Shown here one piece after another: positions 1 through 8,544 of a stretch of 64,000 nucleotides of DNA; the first letter of the stretch is position 1, and the number at the start of each line of letters is the position of its first letter. The stretch comes from Clostridia bacterium (GTDB taxonomy: Bacteria; Bacillota; Clostridia; Peptostreptococcales; Acidaminobacteraceae). The stretch is taken from the NCBI GenBank assembly GCA_016937975.1, contig JAFGVN010000021.1, forward strand, positions 1-64,000, given 5' to 3'. A program made the translations under genes and the position numbers. A model generated the notes under the pieces. That model had not been told where the DNA came from. It saw only the letters and a list, made by a program, of their open reading frames with translations, and ran no database searches.

Positions 1-46
1 GATTTTTTCTTTTTGTGATAGAAAGCTTTTTAGGGGTAGTAATCAT
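1..46 (-). CDS. 5' end of an unidentified minus-strand gene
   Basis: An ATG on the minus strand at position 46 is preceded by a good Shine-Dalgarno (GAGGAG, plus-strand 53-58) at 6-nt spacing. It opens a frame that reads MITTPKKLSITKRKN and runs off the window edge. Only about 15 residues are visible, lysine-rich and without a signal peptide, so no family can be assigned. It is divergent from prmA; the two starts are about 60 nt apart and would share that short intergenic region. Confidence 0.5.
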   Translation of the reverse strand, partial: MITTPKKLSITKRKN

Positions 47-76
47 TTGAATCTCCTCGTGTTTACAATAGAGTTA

Positions 77-85
77 TGCTATAAT
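77..85 (+). promoter_or_regulatory. Extended -10 promoter element for prmA
   Basis: A TG-N-TATAAT extended -10 lies at 77-85, about 22 nt before the prmA start. No good -35 hexamer sits at the right distance, which is usual for extended -10 promoters. It lies within the short divergent region shared with the minus-strand gene. Confidence 0.5.
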
Positions 86-107
86 ATGGTGAAAAGTGAG
101 GTATGTT

Positions 108-1043
108 ATGAAGTGGTATAAAATCGAAATTAAGACAGAAACAGAAGCTGTTGACGTCTTAACTTATTTGTTAGAAGAATCAGGTATTGAAGGTGCTGTT
201 GTAGAAGATCCTAATGATCCGATGTTTGATGAAAGATACAAAGGTGATTGGGATTACAGTGAGGAAACAGCAAGAACTTTTGATCATGAAGATGTTGTTG
301 TACGGGTTTTTGTAGAAGCAAGTGAGAAAATAGAAGAGATTGTTTTAAATATCAAGCAAATGATTGGAAATATTGCTTCTAATGGTTTAAACACAGGTTC
401 TGGGGTTATTACTTATGATATTGTTGATGATTCAGCTTGGAAAGATAAATGGAAAGAGTATTTTAAACCCTTTAAAATAGGTGACAGAATTGTGATCAAA
501 CCTAGTTGGGAAGCTTATAGTCCGGATCTCAATGATATCGTAATTGAAATGGATCCAGGCTCAGCTTTTGGTTCGGGTACCCATGAAACAACGAGTATGT
601 GTGTGAAGCTAATTGAAAAAGTTGTTAAGCCAGAACATACAGTATATGATATTGGTTGCGGTACTGGCATTTTAGGACTTGCAGCTGCAAAATTAGGCGC
701 AAAAACAGTCCTAGGCGTTGATATTGCTGAAGAAGCTGTAATCGCTACAAAAGAAAATATAGAAAAGAACAATCTTGAAGCTGTTATGAATGTACAACTT
801 GGAAGTTTAACAGAAGAATTTAACGGAAAAGCTGACATCATAGTTGCCAATATTATGGCAGATATTATCATTGGTATGAATGAAACCATAGGTGATTTCA
901 TTTCTGATGATGGTTATTATATTGTATCTGGTATCGTTAATGGTAGAGAAAATGACGTTTTGGCATCTTTGAATGCTCATGGTTTTAAAGTGATTGAGCA
1001 TTTACATGAAGGTGAATGGCACGGCATTATGGTTACAAAATAA
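108..1043 (+). CDS. prmA: Ribosomal protein L11 methyltransferase
   Basis: PrmA trimethylates ribosomal protein L11 using S-adenosylmethionine. The 311-aa protein has the N-terminal substrate-recognition domain (about 1-110), then the class I methyltransferase fold with the family signature DPGSAFGSGTHETT near residue 150, the SAM loop DIGCGTGILGLAAAKLGA near 180, and VANIMADII near 245 (the N/DPPY-like catalytic segment). I chose the ATG at 108 because GTGAGG at 96-101 gives it a 6-nt-spaced ribosome site; the frame is open from a GTG at 96 that overlaps that site. It is followed after 22 nt by rsmE, the usual Firmicutes pair. Confidence 0.95.
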   Translation: MKWYKIEIKTETEAVDVLTYLLEESGIEGAVVEDPNDPMFDERYKGDWDYSEETARTFDHEDVVVRVFVEASEKIEEIVLNIKQMIGNIASNGLNTGSGVITYDIVDDSAWKDKWKEYFKPFKIGDRIVIKPSWEAYSPDLNDIVIEMDPGSAFGSGTHETTSMCVKLIEKVVKPEHTVYDIGCGTGILGLAAAKLGAKTVLGVDIAEEAVIATKENIEKNNLEAVMNVQLGSLTEEFNGKADIIVANIMADIIIGMNETIGDFISDDGYYIVSGIVNGRENDVLASLNAHGFKVIEHLHEGEWHGIMVTK

Positions 1044-1065
1044 CCAGCTATAGGTAGGTGTAAAT

Positions 1066-1800
1066 ATGCATAGATTTTTTGTGAACAAATCAATAAATGA
1101 TCAAGAAACAGAAATTGTTATTGATCATGAATCAGATGTAAGACATATCGTCAAAGCTTTAAGAGTTCAAATTGAAGAAAAACTAGAAATAGTTGATGCC
1201 AATGGTGAAGAATATGTGGTTTCAGTAAAGTCATTAGGGGAAGAAGTTATCTGTGAAATTCTTGAGAAACTAATTATCACAAGAGAAAGCCCAATTGAAA
1301 TAGATTTATATCAGGGTTTAGCTAAAGGCACTAAAATGGAGACCATCATACAAAAGGCTGTGGAATTAGGTGTCCATAAAGTTTATCCTGTAAGTATGAA
1401 ACGTTCTATTGTTAAACTAGATGAAAAATCATCTGTCAAAAAAATAGAAAGATGGCAAGCCATTGCTGATGAAGCTGCAAAGCAATCTAAACGATCCAAT
1501 ATTCCTGTAGTTGAAGCCTTAGTGGATATGAAAAACATTAAAAGCCTTGAATACGATCTCATTCTTATTGCATATGAATTGGAGTCACAAAAAAACTTAC
1601 ATCAAATTTTAGAAAGTTTTTCAGGTAAAAAAATTGCTGTTTTTATAGGACCTGAAGGTGGTTTTGAAGAAGATGAAGTGAACCAAATTTTAAATTTAGG
1701 TGGCAATTCGATTTCATTAGGGAAGAGAATTTTAAGAACTGAAACGGCAGGTATGATGCTTATTAGCATCCTACAATATGCCTTAGGTGATGTCTATTAA
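1066..1800 (+). CDS. rsmE: 16S rRNA (uracil1498-N3)-methyltransferase
   Basis: RsmE methylates N3 of U1498 in 16S rRNA. The 244-aa protein has a small PUA-like N-terminal domain (1-70) and a SPOUT knotted methyltransferase domain. Visible signatures are KGTKMETIIQKAVELGV (about 90), GPEGGFEEDEV (about 195) and RILRTETAG near the C terminus, which forms the trefoil-knot SAM site. A ribosome site TAGGTAGGTG precedes the ATG. It is probably co-transcribed with prmA and is followed directly by a strong terminator. Confidence 0.95.
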   Translation: MHRFFVNKSINDQETEIVIDHESDVRHIVKALRVQIEEKLEIVDANGEEYVVSVKSLGEEVICEILEKLIITRESPIEIDLYQGLAKGTKMETIIQKAVELGVHKVYPVSMKRSIVKLDEKSSVKKIERWQAIADEAAKQSKRSNIPVVEALVDMKNIKSLEYDLILIAYELESQKNLHQILESFSGKKIAVFIGPEGGFEEDEVNQILNLGGNSISLGKRILRTETAGMMLISILQYALGDVY

Positions 1801-1804
1801 AATG

Positions 1805-1844
1805 AACATCCAGATCATTCGCATGAATTGATTTGGATGTTTTT
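1805..1844 (+). terminator. Intrinsic terminator after rsmE
   Basis: A 13-bp stem (AACATCCAGATCA against TGATTTGGATGTT, with one G-T pair) is followed by a short T-run. It starts five bases after the rsmE stop codon and closes the prmA-rsmE unit. Confidence 0.8.
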
Positions 1845-2006
1845 GAATTCATGTGATATACCAAATAACATAAAATTTTTTTGCTTCATTTTAGTGTTTT
1901 ATAACAGCATTTTCATGTAGATATTAAAAATCTTAAAATTTTCTCAAGTATGATTAATATAGATAATAAATAATTTGGGGAAACAAATAAAGATTGGAGA
2001 CGTGTT

Positions 2007-2777
2007 ATGAAAAAATTATTGGTTTTAATTTTGACGGTATTCTTTTTAGTGGGATGTAATCAAAAAATTGAAGACTATATGTCTGTAGAAGGGCTAGGTC
2101 TAAAAGGTGATGTAGTATCGATTAAAGGTGAGTTGACAAGTGCTTTTTCAGGTAAAGTCGAATCAATGGAATATTTTGATATGAACATGAAAATTGTTCC
2201 AAATTATGAAATTAAATTTGAAAATGGCTTGCTAAAAAGTACCAATGAGCTATTACCTAGTGGCTTAAGTATCACAACAAAAGACTATGTTTATAACAAT
2301 GGTAATATTGATTTGATAGAAATGTACTATGAAGGCTATGGCGGCGATGACCATGTGACTATGGATTTTGATTTGGATGATAAAGGAAACATCAACTTAG
2401 TAGATGACACACAAAAGGTAAGCTTTTTAGTGGATGGCAAAAAAGTAGGCAGCTCATATCATGTGAAATTCAAAGAGGGTGAAAGAGTAAATATTGAGCA
2501 GTTCAACAATGGTGAAGGTATTGTTTTGGATGAAGAATATCAATTTGAGAATGGTAAATTATCTCAATATAAAGTAACTTTTGAGCATAAGGAGTTTGTG
2601 ATTACTTTTAAATATCAAAATGACGTGATGATTGAAATGGTGAAAAGTTATAGTGGAGTTGAAGAAATTTATACTTTTGATTATGAATATGATGAAACAG
2701 GCAACTGGATCAAGCAGAATATTTATTTTAACAATGAATTAAAATATATCCTCAACAGAGACATTCAATACAAATAG
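2007..2777 (+). CDS. Predicted lipoprotein with YD-type repeats
   Basis: This 256-aa protein starts with a type II signal peptide (MKKLLVLILTVFFLVGC), so it should be a membrane-anchored extracytoplasmic lipoprotein with the lipid on Cys17. The rest is hydrophilic beta-rich sequence made of short strands with recurring Y-x-Y-D/E-x-x-G-N elements (for example YEYDETGNWIKQ near the C terminus), as seen in secreted proteins with RHS/YD-like or MORN-like repeats. I do not recognise a named family. It has its own upstream region and a downstream terminator, so it is probably monocistronic. Function unknown. Confidence 0.7.
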   Translation: MKKLLVLILTVFFLVGCNQKIEDYMSVEGLGLKGDVVSIKGELTSAFSGKVESMEYFDMNMKIVPNYEIKFENGLLKSTNELLPSGLSITTKDYVYNNGNIDLIEMYYEGYGGDDHVTMDFDLDDKGNINLVDDTQKVSFLVDGKKVGSSYHVKFKEGERVNIEQFNNGEGIVLDEEYQFENGKLSQYKVTFEHKEFVITFKYQNDVMIEMVKSYSGVEEIYTFDYEYDETGNWIKQNIYFNNELKYILNRDIQYK

Positions 2778-2784
2778 CAGTTGG

Positions 2785-2817
2785 AATAGCATCTTATGAT
2801 GCTATTTTACTTTTTTG
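2785..2817 (+). terminator. Intrinsic terminator after the lipoprotein gene
   Basis: A perfect 9-bp stem (AATAGCATC / GATGCTATT, loop TTAT) is followed by a T-rich tract. It lies 8 nt after the stop codon. Confidence 0.85.
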
Positions 2818-2882
2818 GTATACTTTCATTTGCCAAGGGTTCAATCAAGTGGTATAATGCATAGATGAAACTGGAGGTATAC

Positions 2883-4181
2883 ATGAAAAAAGTTGCTGTA
2901 TACACATTGGGTTGTAAAGTCAACCAATATGAATCCGAAGCCATGATAGAGCAGTTTAAGGCTGCAGGATTTGAAGTTGTAGATTACGAAAAGCCAGCAG
3001 ATTACTACGTGATTAACACTTGTACGGTTACAAGTATTAGTGATAAAAAATCAAGACAATTCATGCGTCGTGCGAAAAAAAATAATCCGGAGGCAGTCAT
3101 TGCAGTTGTTGGTTGCTATTCACAGGTTTCTCCCGAAGAAGTAGAAGCCATTGATGAAGTGAATGTGATCTTAGGAACTTCAGAAAAAAAAGATATTTTA
3201 AAATACTTAGAAGGTGCAACAAGCACCAGTAAAATAGTTGCAGTAGAACAAATTATGAAAGTTAAAACCTTTGATGAAATGTCCATTGAAGATACCATGG
3301 ATAAAACCAGAGTCTTTATGAAAATTCAAGATGGTTGTAATCAATATTGTTCTTATTGTATTATTCCTTATGCTCGAGGACCAATTCGATCAAGAATGCC
3401 AGAGAATATCATTGAAGAAGCAAGAAGACTGGTACAAAAAGGTTTTAAAGAAATTGTTTTAACTGGTATTCACTTATCAAGTTATGGTCTAGATATTCAT
3501 AAAAGTTCTTTAATTGAAATCATTGAAGAACTTGATCATATTCCAGGGCTTGAAAGGATTCGTTTGGGTTCATTAGAACCTAAAATTATTACTGAATCCT
3601 TTGTTTCACGTTTGAAAGCTCTGAAACATTTTACCCATCATTTCCATTTGTCTTTACAAAGTGGTTCTGATACAGTTTTGAAAAGAATGAACAGAAAATA
3701 TGATACTGAAGCATATTATAACGCAGTGGAACTGATTAAGACACATCTAGAAAACACTTCATTTACAACGGATATTATTGTAGGTTTTCCTGATGAGACC
3801 GAAGAGGAATTTATTGAGACCGTTGCTTTTGTTCAAAAAGTTGGTTTTTCGAAAGTTCATATTTTCAAATATTCACCTCGTGAGGGGACAAAGGCAGCTG
3901 TCATGCCAAATCAGATTCATGGAGAGGTTAAAAATGAACGTAGCCAAAGACTTCAAGCTGTATGTAATGTTTTAGAACAAAACTATTTGGAGCAGTTTGT
4001 TGGTTCTAAACTACCCGTGCTGTTTGAAGAAGTAGTAAATGGTTATTATGAAGGATTAACAGAAAATTATCTGAGAGTAGGCGCTTTGTCTCTTAAAAAT
4101 ATTATAAATACGATAGAAATAGTAGAGATTCTTGAAGTAAAAGAAAATAAACTGTATGGTAAAATTTTAAATCACGTATAA
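2883..4181 (+). CDS. mtaB: tRNA t6A37 methylthiotransferase MtaB
   Basis: MtaB converts t6A37 to ms2t6A37 in tRNAs for ANN codons, using radical SAM chemistry and two [4Fe-4S] clusters. The 432-aa protein shows the UPF0004 domain with its three cysteines (TLGCKVNQYES, NTCTVT, VVGCYSQ), the radical-SAM motif CNQYCSYC near residue 148, and a C-terminal TRAM-like region. The frame is open from an ATG at 2865, but GGAGGT at 2872-2877 points to the ATG at 2883, which also gives the usual N terminus MKKVAVYTLGCKVNQ. It corresponds to B. subtilis yqeV and sits in the expected place between rsmE and rpsU. Confidence 0.95.
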   Translation: MKKVAVYTLGCKVNQYESEAMIEQFKAAGFEVVDYEKPADYYVINTCTVTSISDKKSRQFMRRAKKNNPEAVIAVVGCYSQVSPEEVEAIDEVNVILGTSEKKDILKYLEGATSTSKIVAVEQIMKVKTFDEMSIEDTMDKTRVFMKIQDGCNQYCSYCIIPYARGPIRSRMPENIIEEARRLVQKGFKEIVLTGIHLSSYGLDIHKSSLIEIIEELDHIPGLERIRLGSLEPKIITESFVSRLKALKHFTHHFHLSLQSGSDTVLKRMNRKYDTEAYYNAVELIKTHLENTSFTTDIIVGFPDETEEEFIETVAFVQKVGFSKVHIFKYSPREGTKAAVMPNQIHGEVKNERSQRLQAVCNVLEQNYLEQFVGSKLPVLFEEVVNGYYEGLTENYLRVGALSLKNIINTIEIVEILEVKENKLYGKILNHV

Positions 4182-4205
4182 GAGCTACTCTTTTACGTGA
4201 TTTCA
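4169..4205 (+). terminator. Intrinsic terminator overlapping the mtaB stop codon
   Basis: A long stem (AAATCACGTA / TACGTGATTT extended by AAGAG / CTCTT, 3-nt loop) spans the TAA stop of mtaB and is followed by TTTCATT. The U-tract is short but the stem is strong. Confidence 0.7.
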
Positions 4206-4247
4206 TTATATAATGATAGTGGAGTTTAAATGAAGGGAGGCGAAATT

Positions 4248-4589
4248 GTGAATTGTATATTTTGTAAGATTGCTGCAGGTGAAATTCCTTGTACGAAAGT
4301 TTTTGAAGATGACCAAATTTTAGCCTTCAGAGATTTGAATCCAGAAGCACCAGAACATGTGTTGATTATTCCCAAAAAACACATTGATTCCTTGGCGTAT
4401 GCAACCCCAGAAGATCACAAATTGCTAGGGCATATTCAGTTAAAGATTGCAGAAATTGCAAAGAATTTGAACTTGCCGGAAGACGGATATCGAGTAGTAA
4501 CCAATGTTGGTGAAGGCGGTGGGCAATCGGTATTTCACTTACACTACCATTTATTAGGTGGTAGACCAATGAAATGGCCACCAGGTTAA
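4248..4589 (+). CDS. HIT family nucleotide-binding protein
   Basis: A 113-aa histidine-triad protein of the HINT/YcfF type, which hydrolyses purine nucleoside phosphoramidates or adenylates. It has the N-terminal zinc-type cysteines (NCIFCKIAAGEIP), the core LIIPKKHI and the catalytic triad HLHYHLLGG near the C terminus. I place the start at GTG 4248, because GGGAGG (4235-4240) is correctly spaced for it and overlaps the earlier in-frame ATG at 4230. It follows mtaB and precedes rpsU, as in many Clostridia. Confidence 0.92.
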   Translation: MNCIFCKIAAGEIPCTKVFEDDQILAFRDLNPEAPEHVLIIPKKHIDSLAYATPEDHKLLGHIQLKIAEIAKNLNLPEDGYRVVTNVGEGGGQSVFHLHYHLLGGRPMKWPPG

Positions 4590-4607
4590 AAAATACGTAA
4601 ATATCTC

Positions 4608-4636
4608 TTGAAATGGTAAAAAAAATAAGGTATAAT
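4608..4636 (+). promoter_or_regulatory. Sigma-A promoter for rpsU
   Basis: TTGAAA (4608-4613), a 17-nt spacer and a perfect TATAAT (4631-4636) make a near-consensus housekeeping promoter. The predicted start near 4643 gives rpsU a 5' leader of about 70 nt. Confidence 0.8.
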
Positions 4637-4654
4637 ACTCTAGTATTCTGTGTT

Positions 4655-4704
4655 CCCTTATAGTTTTTTAACTATTTATCAGGATATGATTCCAAATATA
4701 AGGG
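4655..4704 (+). promoter_or_regulatory. rpsU leader structure that can mask the ribosome site
   Basis: CCCTTAT at 4655-4661 is complementary to ATAAGGG at 4698-4704, which contains the start of the rpsU Shine-Dalgarno (AAGGGGGTG). A small nested hairpin TAGTT/AACTA (4661-4674) lies in between. Pairing would hide the ribosome site and suggests translational control, possibly feedback by S21. This is inferred from base pairing only. Confidence 0.4.
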
Positions 4705-4714
4705 GGTGTAATAT

Positions 4715-4897
4715 ATGGCTGGCGTTGAAGTAAGAAAAAATGAGAATATAGATAGCGCTCTTAAGAGATTCAAGAGAGAAACTGCTAAAGCAGGTACATT
4801 AGCAGAGCTAAGAAAAAGAAGACACTACGAAAAGCCAAGTGTTAAGAGAAAGAAAAAATCAGAAGCTGCTCGTAGAAAGAAGAAAAAATCTTTCTAA
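4715..4897 (+). CDS. rpsU: 30S ribosomal protein bS21
   Basis: The 60-aa, very basic protein [19 protein letters not shown]... is a typical bS21, with [19 protein letters not shown] and a poly-lysine tail. bS21 sits near the anti-Shine-Dalgarno region of 16S rRNA and helps mRNA recruitment. The start is set by AAGGGGGTG seven bases upstream. It has its own near-consensus promoter and is followed after 11 nt by yqeY, the conserved Firmicutes pairing. Confidence 0.97.
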   Translation: MAGVEVRKNENIDSALKRFKRETAKAGTLAELRKRRHYEKPSVKRKKKSEAARRKKKKSF

Positions 4898-4908
4898 GGA
4901 GATGACTT

Positions 4909-5352
4909 ATGAAAATTAATGAACGTTTGATGGCTGATCTTAAGGTCGCTATGAAAGAAAAACAAACGGTGAGAAAATCTGTGATCACTATGCTTCGTGC
5001 TGCAATCAAACAAATTGAAGTTGATCAACGCATTGAATTAGGTGAAGAAGAAATCATCGATGTAATTGCTTCTCAAATCAAACAGAAGAAAAGTGTTATT
5101 GAAGAGTTTTTAAAAGGTGGACGTGAAGATCTTGCCGATGAAGCTCGAGAGGAAATTTCAATATTAGAAACTTACTTACCGGAGCAATTGACAGAAGAGG
5201 AAGTCAAAGCTATTGTTTCTGAAGCTATTGCCGAAACTGGTGCTGAGTCTATGAAAGACATGGGTAAAGTTATGGGCATTTGTACAGCAAAAACAAAGGG
5301 CCGCGCAGATGGTAAATTGGTATCTCAAATTGTAAAGAGTTTCTTACAATAA
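4909..5352 (+). CDS. yqeY: YqeY/GatB-tail domain protein
   Basis: A 147-aa YqeY-family protein (MKINERLMADLKVAMKEKQTVRKSVITMLRAAIK...). The family resembles the C-terminal tRNA-binding tail domain of GatB and is almost always next to rpsU. The motifs EEIIDVIASQIKQKKSVIEEF and SMKDMGKVMG are typical. It may act on tRNA or amidotransferase, but no activity is established. An AAGGAG site sets the start. Confidence 0.93.
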   Translation: MKINERLMADLKVAMKEKQTVRKSVITMLRAAIKQIEVDQRIELGEEEIIDVIASQIKQKKSVIEEFLKGGREDLADEAREEISILETYLPEQLTEEEVKAIVSEAIAETGAESMKDMGKVMGICTAKTKGRADGKLVSQIVKSFLQ

Positions 5353-5371
5353 AATAACAGTGTATTCAATT

Positions 5372-5408
5372 ATAACTGTTCCGACACTATGTTGGAGCAG
5401 TTATTTTA
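5372..5408 (+). terminator. Intrinsic terminator after rpsU-yqeY
   Basis: ATAACTGTTCC pairs with GGAGCAGTTAT (one mismatch) around a loop, followed by TTTTATT. It ends the rpsU-yqeY unit before phoH. Confidence 0.75.
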
Positions 5409-5483
5409 TTGTAGAATTTAAAGACTAGGACGTTACTTTAATATATGATAAAATGAAGTGTACAACACTGTTTGGAGGTGCTA

Positions 5484-6428
5484 ATGGATTATATGCAACA
5501 TCAAATTCCTTCTACAGAAGCATTAATGGCTTTAGCGGGTAATTTAGACGAAAATATACAGTACATTGAAAAAAGGTTAGCTGTAGAGATTCAAGTTAGG
5601 GAAAATAACTTAATCATCTCTGGAAAAAAAGCAGAAATTTGTGATCGTTTGATTAATAATTTGTTTATGCTAATACAAATGGGACATAGAATTGATGGTC
5701 AAAAAATTGACTATGCCATTGAAATGATACAAGTAGATTTAAATAGCGATATTTTAGCTTTGTATCAGCATACAATTTGTGTTACACCTTCCGGTCAAGT
5801 CGTCACACCTAAAACCTTGGGTCAAAAGAAGTACTTGGAGTTAATTGAAAATAAGGATCTTGTATTTGGACTTGGACCAGCAGGTACTGGTAAAACTTAT
5901 TTGGCTGTAGCCATGGCCATAAGAGCTTTTAAAAATAAGCAAGTTAAAAAAATAATCATAACACGTCCTGCCATCGAAGCGGGGGAAAACTTAGGGTATC
6001 TACCTGGAAATCTTCAAATGAAAGTAGAACCTTATTTAAGACCTGTATACGATGCCATGACTCAAATGCTTGGACAGGATGCCTTTGAACATTATAGAGA
6101 ACGTGGGTTTATAGAAATTGCACCTTTAGCTTATATGAGAGGTAGAACTTTAGACAATGCTTTTATTGTTCTAGATGAAGCCCAGAATACGACGATTCAG
6201 CAAATGAAAATGTTTTTAACGCGCTTTGGGTATGGTTCAAAAGTTATTATCAATGGAGATGTGACACAAGTGGATTTGAAATCTGCAGATCAATCAGGAT
6301 TGCAGCATGCAACAAGTATTCTAGGTGAATTAGATGAAATAGGCATTATGAATTTTACGGAACAAGATGTTGTAAGACATGGTTTAGTGAAAAAAATCAT
6401 TAGTTGCTATGAGGAATCTGGAGAATAA
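5484..6428 (+). CDS. phoH: PhoH-like ATPase (YbeZ type)
   Basis: A 314-aa PhoH/YbeZ family P-loop ATPase. The Walker A motif GPAGTGKT lies near residue 130, with IITRPAIEAGENLGYLPG and the Walker B region FIVLDEAQNTT downstream. The family works with YbeY in rRNA processing and ribosome quality control and is fused to RNA-binding domains in some bacteria. GGAGGT at 5474-5479 selects the ATG at 5484; an in-frame TTG at 5472 overlaps that site. The neighbours pgpH and ybeY give the classic phoH-yqfF-ybeY cluster. The sporulation genes yqfC and yqfD that usually precede it in spore-formers are missing. Confidence 0.95.
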   Translation: MDYMQHQIPSTEALMALAGNLDENIQYIEKRLAVEIQVRENNLIISGKKAEICDRLINNLFMLIQMGHRIDGQKIDYAIEMIQVDLNSDILALYQHTICVTPSGQVVTPKTLGQKKYLELIENKDLVFGLGPAGTGKTYLAVAMAIRAFKNKQVKKIIITRPAIEAGENLGYLPGNLQMKVEPYLRPVYDAMTQMLGQDAFEHYRERGFIEIAPLAYMRGRTLDNAFIVLDEAQNTTIQQMKMFLTRFGYGSKVIINGDVTQVDLKSADQSGLQHATSILGELDEIGIMNFTEQDVVRHGLVKKIISCYEESGE

Positions 6429-6438
6429 GGATGATGTC

Positions 6439-8535
6439 ATGAATAGACAAAACAAATCAAAGGAACATCGTTTACCTAAATGGGTTAAGACACTGCAATT
6501 TCAATTAATTCTATCAAGTTTAATCCTTTTTGTGATTGTAAGATTATCCTATCAGTGGTCTCAATTTGAATTGCCTTATGATTATCAAGAGGGAGATGTT
6601 TTAAAAGCAGATTTAGTTTTAAATCAAGACTATTATGATAAGAAAGCGACTGAAGCATTAAAAGAACAAGTAAAATATAATGTGGAGGAAGCTTATACCA
6701 TTGATGCAAGTGTCTATGGCGATGCTAAGAAAATCATTGAGGACTTTTATATAAAGGGTAATGAGGTGCGCGCTGAATATCCTGATGAAGAAGACTTCAG
6801 AATTAGCATGTTTAAATATGTATTAAGAGATTTCTACGATTTAACGGAAGAAGAATTGTCTTATTTGGCTAACGTTGATGAATATGAGTTTAGATTGAGT
6901 CAAAGCTATCTTTATGATGTGTTGAAAAATGTACTGTCAAGTGGTGTAAGTGAAGAAAACGTTATTGAGGCCAAGAACAGTATCGATGCATATTTTAAAT
7001 CTGTGGATCAATTGCCCAATGAGATGAATGCTATTGTTTCTAAAATTGCAAAGAGTCACGTGAAAGTTAATCGTTATGTGGATGAACAAGCTACTCAAAA
7101 GCGAATAGAGGAAAATGTTAAGAAGATTGATGATGTAATTATTTATTCAGGAACTCTAATTGGCAAAAAAGGTGATGTCATAACCACTGATGCTTTAAAT
7201 ATTATTAATGACTTAAATCTAAACAATTTACATACTTTTAAACAGGATCTGCCCTTATATCTGAAAGATGCCGGTGTAATAATCCTTTTGAGTTTGATGA
7301 CCATCATTATGCAGTATCATTATAAAAAGAAGAGTAGGAATATTGATTTCAAAGAAATATATCTTAATTATACTATTCTAATTTTGATGTATCTGATGAC
7401 CTATATTTTTGGTACAATTTCAATCTATTTAATTCCAATTGCTGCAACAGGTATGTTAATTAGTATTTTAGATGATGAATATACTGGAATCTTATTTAGT
7501 GTTTATTTGACTATTTTATATGGTTATGTCCATAATACACCACTAGAAATCTTAGTTTTTACGATCATTGCCTCTATGATTGCGTCGATAATGGTGTATA
7601 GAGTTTACCAAAGAGGACGAATTTTTATTGCAGGGATGAGTGTTTCCGTTTTATATGTTTTAACTGTATTTGGAACAATGACCGTAGCACAGTCATCTTT
7701 TAAGGAAATGGTAGAACCTTTATTGTTTGCCATGGCATCTGGTGTGATATGTTCGATGGTTACAATTGGATCACTGCCATTGTGGGAATTGGTGTTTAAA
7801 ATTCTTACACCACTGAAATTACTGGAATTTGCAAATCCAAATCATCCTTTAATGAAACAACTTTTACTAGAAGCACCAGGCACTTATCATCATAGTGTTT
7901 TAGTCGCAAATTTAAGTGAAAGCGCTTGTCATGATATTGATGCCAATGGTCTTCTCGCACGTGTTGGCGCTTATTTTCATGATATAGGCAAAATTGAAAA
8001 ACCTTATATGTATGTTGAAAACCAATATGATGGTCATAATCCTCATGATGCATTATTACCACAGGTGAGTGCCAATATCATAAAAAAACATGCCAAAAAA
8101 GGAGTTGCTTTAGGCAAGCAATACAAGTTGCCTAAAGAAATCTTAATGTTCGCAGAACAACATCATGGCACTACTTTAATCAAGTATTTTTACCATAAGG
8201 CGAAAGAAGCTGGTGAGGAAGTGGATGAAATTGACTTTAAATATGATGGACCAATTCCTCAAACGAAAGAAATCGCTGTTGTCATGTTGGCGGATAGCGT
8301 AGAGGCAGCTGTAAGAAGCATGAAACAACCAGATAGAAAAGGTATTCATGATTTGATCCAGAAAATTGTACAAAATAAAATGAGAGATCATCAGTTAGAT
8401 GAAAGTGGACTAACGTTGCAAGAAATTGATATTATTACCAATGTTTTTATTAATAGTCTTTCCAGCGCATTCCATGAAAGAATTGAATATCCTGATATGG
8501 AAGAAGCTTCTCATCATCTAACCAGTGTCAAATAG
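6439..8535 (+). CDS. pgpH: 7TM-HD cyclic-di-AMP phosphodiesterase
   Basis: The 698-aa protein has one N-terminal membrane segment (about 20-40), a large extracytoplasmic 7TMR-HDED domain, a block of about seven membrane helices (about 270-450) and a cytoplasmic HD domain. HD residues are visible in YHHSVLVANLSE, YFHDIGKIEKP (about 510) and EQHHGTT. PgpH hydrolyses c-di-AMP to pApA and so tunes potassium and osmotic balance. I chose ATG 6439, 10 nt after the phoH stop and 8 nt after AAGG, over the ATG at 6409 inside phoH. The ybeY gene follows. Confidence 0.93.
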   Translation: MNRQNKSKEHRLPKWVKTLQFQLILSSLILFVIVRLSYQWSQFELPYDYQEGDVLKADLVLNQDYYDKKATEALKEQVKYNVEEAYTIDASVYGDAKKIIEDFYIKGNEVRAEYPDEEDFRISMFKYVLRDFYDLTEEELSYLANVDEYEFRLSQSYLYDVLKNVLSSGVSEENVIEAKNSIDAYFKSVDQLPNEMNAIVSKIAKSHVKVNRYVDEQATQKRIEENVKKIDDVIIYSGTLIGKKGDVITTDALNIINDLNLNNLHTFKQDLPLYLKDAGVIILLSLMTIIMQYHYKKKSRNIDFKEIYLNYTILILMYLMTYIFGTISIYLIPIAATGMLISILDDEYTGILFSVYLTILYGYVHNTPLEILVFTIIASMIASIMVYRVYQRGRIFIAGMSVSVLYVLTVFGTMTVAQSSFKEMVEPLLFAMASGVICSMVTIGSLPLWELVFKILTPLKLLEFANPNHPLMKQLLLEAPGTYHHSVLVANLSESACHDIDANGLLARVGAYFHDIGKIEKPYMYVENQYDGHNPHDALLPQVSANIIKKHAKKGVALGKQYKLPKEILMFAEQHHGTTLIKYFYHKAKEAGEEVDEIDFKYDGPIPQTKEIAVVMLADSVEAAVRSMKQPDRKGIHDLIQKIVQNKMRDHQLDESGLTLQEIDIITNVFINSLSSAFHERIEYPDMEEASHHLTSVK

Positions 8536-8544
8536 GAGAAAAAA

